DNA of 8,147 nt from Chryseobacterium sp. (GTDB lineage Bacteria > Bacteroidota > Bacteroidia > Flavobacteriales > Weeksellaceae), in assembly GCA_003248755.1 (NCBI GenBank), contig QFQW01000114.1, positions 1-8,147 of the forward strand, in the 5' to 3' direction. Of the stretch, positions 5,805-8,147 are shown in pieces. The position numbers were made by a program, and so were the translations under genes. The stretch's first letter is position 1. Each line of letters opens with the position of its first letter. Below the pieces are notes generated by a model. That model saw only the letters and a list, made by a program, of their open reading frames with translations. It had not been told where the DNA came from and made no database searches.

Positions 5805-7079
5805 GTGAAAAAACTTTCAAAATTAATGCGTCAGAATTATACTCGTTATATTATTATATTTTTTCTTCTTTTCCTAAATGTTTTTAATGCTAAGAGTTTG
5901 AATTTAAATTATTTGGAAAAAGAAATTATTAAAAATAATAGAGAAGGGAAACACAAAATTTCTCAACAGAAATTATCAAAAATACTGCTCGAAGGTGACT
6001 TGTCACAAGAAGAAGAGGCAAATGTTCTTCTTTTCATGGCCTATACCTATCGCAGTGTCACGGATTACCTTTCTTGTATAGATTATCTAAACAAGTCAAG
6101 AATCATTGCTGAAAAACTCAAAAATAATGATGTTTTGAGAATGAAAATTGATTACGAATATGCTTTTGCATATTTTGACAATAATGAGTTTGATAAATCC
6201 AAAAAAGCAATGGATTATCTTGCATTGCAAAATTATAAAAATCCTTTTCCCGAAGACCAGTCCTATATATTGATGCAAGAAGGCTACCTTTTCATGAAAG
6301 AAGACAAATTTGATGAGTCGGAAAAAAAATACTACGATGCACTGAGTATTATGAAAAAAGCCAATGCATGTAATGTGCCGGTGGTTTTGGTTAAGATAAT
6401 GGAATTGAATAGTTTAAGGAGAAAAATAGGCAAAGTTGAAGATATTTACAAAGAAAGTATAGAGATTGCAGATCGATGTAATATTTTGAAATACAAAATT
6501 TTGGCATCTGCTGAAATGGAAAGAATTTATAAGGAAAATAATATTTATGATAAAGCATATCTGATAAGTAAACAACTTGATTCCCTCCGGAAGCTGGAAA
6601 ATCTGGAAGGCAAAATTGCAGAAATGCATTTGGCGGACAAAGAACTTCTTGAAAAAGAGCAGGTGAAACATGAAAATTATTTGTTTTGGAGAAGATTTGG
6701 CATACTTATTATTTTAATTACTATATTTATAATAGGAACTATCCTTTCTTATAGAAACTCTGGTAAATTCAAAAAAGATAAACAGAGAATGGAAGAAGAG
6801 ATGGAACAAATGAAGGAAGAACTGAATTATTATTCTGATAATAATTTGAATGAAAATAGAGAAAATAGTTACGGTGAAATTTCTCAAGATTTTGACAAAT
6901 TAACCGAACGACAGATCGACCTTCTCAAACTAATGGCAGAAGGATTATCAAATAAAGAAATAGCTGAAAAACTTTTCATTACGGAGAGCACTGTAAAGTA
7001 TCATATCAAGAATATTTATAGTGTTTTGGAACTTAAAGACCGTAAAGATTTTTTCAAAAAGATCAGAAATAACGGATAA
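5805..7079 (+). CDS. membrane-anchored TPR-containing LuxR-type transcriptional regulator
   Basis: A 424-residue regulator with four parts. Residues about 13-30 are a hydrophobic signal sequence (YIIIFFLLFLNVFNAKS). Residues about 35-285 are helical repeats of TPR type, with pairs such as YLSCIDYLNKSRIIAEKL (88-105) and KFDESEKKYYDALSIMKKA (168-186). A membrane span lies at about 293-316, followed by a short charged coiled coil (320-343). The end (366-424) is a LuxR/GerE DNA-binding domain: LTERQIDLLKLMAEGLSNKE and then ITESTVKYHIKNIY. The TPR part should face the periplasm and the DNA-binding part the cytoplasm. No phospho-acceptor domain is present, so the signal is probably protein contact rather than phosphorylation. 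The start is GTG 5805, giving MKKLSKLM; ATG 5826 (residue 8) is an equally possible start and also keeps the signal sequence. Target genes are unknown; the adhesin-like gene downstream is a candidate. Confidence 0.9.
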   Translation: MKKLSKLMRQNYTRYIIIFFLLFLNVFNAKSLNLNYLEKEIIKNNREGKHKISQQKLSKILLEGDLSQEEEANVLLFMAYTYRSVTDYLSCIDYLNKSRIIAEKLKNNDVLRMKIDYEYAFAYFDNNEFDKSKKAMDYLALQNYKNPFPEDQSYILMQEGYLFMKEDKFDESEKKYYDALSIMKKANACNVPVVLVKIMELNSLRRKIGKVEDIYKESIEIADRCNILKYKILASAEMERIYKENNIYDKAYLISKQLDSLRKLENLEGKIAEMHLADKELLEKEQVKHENYLFWRRFGILIILITIFIIGTILSYRNSGKFKKDKQRMEEEMEQMKEELNYYSDNNLNENRENSYGEISQDFDKLTERQIDLLKLMAEGLSNKEIAEKLFITESTVKYHIKNIYSVLELKDRKDFFKKIRNNG

Positions 7080-7106
7080 ATCATCCCTTACATACCCCTT
7101 ACAAAG

Positions 7107-7128
7107 ACTATCCGAAAGGATAGTTTTT
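7107..7128 (+). terminator. intrinsic terminator of the regulator gene
   Basis: ACTATCC (7107-7113) and GGATAGT (7118-7124) form a 7-bp stem closed by a GAAA tetraloop, followed by a T run to 7128. The stem extends by A-U pairs and one G-U pair using the A-rich flank. It starts 27 nt after the regulator stop. Confidence 0.7.
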
Positions 7129-7265
7129 GCCTTAAATAGGCACTTTTAAGCACTAATCTTGTGCAAACCTCCAAAAAAAAATCTAATATTGCTCTCGGAT
7201 TTCTAAAAATGCAATCATACAGATTTATGTCTGTAATAATGAAAAAGAATTATTTGTAAAAAACA
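7129..7265. other. spacer between two hairpins, possible small RNA region
   Basis: No gene is visible. It holds TAATCTTG at 7154-7161, one base off the TAnnTTTG element, with a TTG 24 bp upstream (7127-7129); an A9 run at 7173-7181; and a small dyad TACAGA/TCTGTA at 7218-7235 with a 6-nt loop. If transcribed from about 7168 to the hairpin at 7266-7300 it would give an RNA of roughly 130 nt. This is speculative. Confidence 0.25.
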
Positions 7266-7300
7266 AAGAAAGACACCAATTTTATTTAGGTGTCTTTCTT
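7266..7300. terminator. strong hairpin without an obvious gene upstream
   Basis: A perfect 12-bp stem: AAGAAAGACACC (7266-7277) with GGTGTCTTTCTT (7289-7300) and an 11-nt loop. On the plus strand the T tail is interrupted (TTTCTT); on the minus strand the tail is richer in T. The regulator already has its own terminator about 140 bp upstream, so this one either insulates the next gene, ends an unannotated RNA, or stops antisense transcription. Confidence 0.65.
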
Positions 7301-7335
7301 AACAAATGTCAATGACTTTTAATCAATAACCAACT

Positions 7336-7343
7336 TATTTTTG
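7336..7343 (+). promoter_or_regulatory. candidate -7 element for the secreted adhesin-like gene
   Basis: TATTTTTG matches TAnnTTTG exactly, 17 nt before ATG 7361. No TTG lies at the -33 position. If used, it implies a leader of only about 10 nt. Confidence 0.5.
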
Positions 7344-7360
7344 CACGCTTAAATTTATAA

Positions 7361-8147
7361 ATGATGAGTACATCAAAAAAACAGATTTTACTTTTTTTTG
7401 CGATTATTATTACCAATTTATTATTTGCCCAAACTGATCTTGTAAAATGGGGATTAACTTCAAATGGGAATGTAACATATACAAATAGTAATGTAACTGC
7501 GTCATCTATTACTACATCACAAAATCCCATTTCTTATGATTCTCAAGGAATGACTGTAACAGGTTGGAACAATACGAATATTGAACATTATCGGTATTTT
7601 GGATTTTCTGTAGGTTCTTCTAATGGAAACTCTGTTAAACTTTCCAATTTAGCTTTTGAACAGGAAAGACTTGATACAAAGATTCAGAATTATACAATCA
7701 GATATTACATTGCTCCAGATTCTAATAATGTTGATGATTGGGCTTTTTTATATAGTCTTAATACAACAGTACTAGTCAATAACGAATCAATTGCTTCTAA
7801 CCCGGTTAAAAATATTCCGTTAAATGTAACATTATCGGGAACACAGAGATTGGTTGTTAGGTTTTTTACATCTGGAACTGATTGGGGAGCAGGTTGGAGA
7901 ATCAAAGCCAATACGTTGAAAATAACAGAAGCACAAGCTAGTGCTCCTATAGCAAATAATGACACTTTTACTGCCTATAAAAACAATGATAATATTCTTG
8001 ATATTCTAGGCAATGATACTTCTGGATCTGCTATCAATGCGATATCGATTACACAACAACCAACTCATGGAACGTTGGTAGTAACTGGTACAACTAATGT
8101 AACTTACAAACCTACGACAGGATATACAGGAACAGATAGTTTCAAAT
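7361..8147 (+). CDS. secreted Ig-like-domain protein, probable large surface adhesin, 3' end outside window
   Basis: An open frame from ATG 7361 runs to the right edge (262 codons) without a stop, so the protein is incomplete. ATG 7364 is the next codon and an alternative start. Residues 1-24 are a signal peptide (hydrophobic LLFFAIIITNLLFAQ core) with likely cleavage around FAQ-TD. Residues about 25-192 form a Thr/Ser/Asn-rich region, probably beta-sandwich, with several aromatic residues (DWAFLYSL, DWGAGWRIKA) and no family I recognise. From about 195 an Ig-like/cadherin-like repeat begins: APIANNDTFTAYKNND, then LGNDTSG, ISITQQPTHGTLVV, and YKPTTGYTGTDSF at the edge. Such repeats occur in long surface proteins of Bacteroidota that often end in a T9SS sorting or gliding-motility C-terminal domain, which would lie outside the window. 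Adhesion is inferred. Homopolymer runs A7 (7375-7381) and T8 (7392-7399) lie in the signal-peptide codons. Confidence 0.85.
   Translation, partial: MMSTSKKQILLFFAIIITNLLFAQTDLVKWGLTSNGNVTYTNSNVTASSITTSQNPISYDSQGMTVTGWNNTNIEHYRYFGFSVGSSNGNSVKLSNLAFEQERLDTKIQNYTIRYYIAPDSNNVDDWAFLYSLNTTVLVNNESIASNPVKNIPLNVTLSGTQRLVVRFFTSGTDWGAGWRIKANTLKITEAQASAPIANNDTFTAYKNNDNILDILGNDTSGSAINAISITQQPTHGTLVVTGTTNVTYKPTTGYTGTDSFK

Noticed and set aside
7239..7259. Six-codon frame MKKNYL before the hairpin at 7266, like a leader peptide with an attenuator
   Set aside because: Too short to support, no regulatory codon bias, and the downstream gene has its own -7 element after the hairpin.
7309..7965. Minus-strand open frames at 7309-7530 and 7705-7965
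   Set aside because: They are antisense to the secreted Ig-like gene, which has a clear signal peptide and continuous frame.

Overview
The window looks like chromosomal DNA of a flavobacterium, most likely Chryseobacterium or a close relative (phylum Bacteroidota). The reasons are: AT-rich spacers, no Shine-Dalgarno sequences before the genes, several matches to the Bacteroidota -7 promoter element TAnnTTTG, a type IX secretion (T9SS) type A sorting domain, and a membrane-bound TPR/LuxR regulator of a kind common in this group. Genus is inferred from gene style, not measured. I see no CRISPR array, insertion sequence, phage gene, tRNA or rRNA.

Layout. Positions 1-996 (minus) hold a nearly complete adenine/adenosine deaminase whose last few codons lie outside the window. 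Positions 1078-2343 (minus) hold a three-gene redox operon, transcribed peroxiredoxin, then thioredoxin, then a small uncharacterised protein (probably DUF6952), closed by a strong terminator at 1024-1061. Upstream of the peroxiredoxin is a perfect 7-bp dyad with an 11-bp spacer, the geometry of a LysR-type (OxyR-like) site. A 510-bp spacer separates this operon from a secreted beta-repeat protein (2854-4308, plus) with ELWxxDGT units and a T9SS sorting tail. A 15-bp-stem bidirectional terminator (4323-4360) sits between it and the convergent PLP-dependent aminotransferase (4379-5569, minus), which has the best promoter in the window. A divergent AT-rich spacer leads to the TPR/LuxR regulator (5805-7079, plus). 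After a spacer with two hairpins, a secreted, probably large adhesin-like gene starts at 7361 and runs off the right edge.

How the genes work together. The thioredoxin is the obvious electron donor for the 2-Cys peroxiredoxin, so the operon reads as a peroxide-detoxification cassette; the role of the third protein is unknown. The deaminase (purine salvage) and the aminotransferase (amino-acid metabolism) are separate housekeeping units. The regulator and the two secreted proteins belong to envelope biology; a control link from the regulator to the downstream adhesin-like gene is only suggested by position. Nothing here is clearly a new defence or mobile system. The most interesting points are the redox cassette with its atypical thioredoxin and eukaryote-like peroxiredoxin tail, the LysR-type dyad, and the possible small RNA between the two hairpins.
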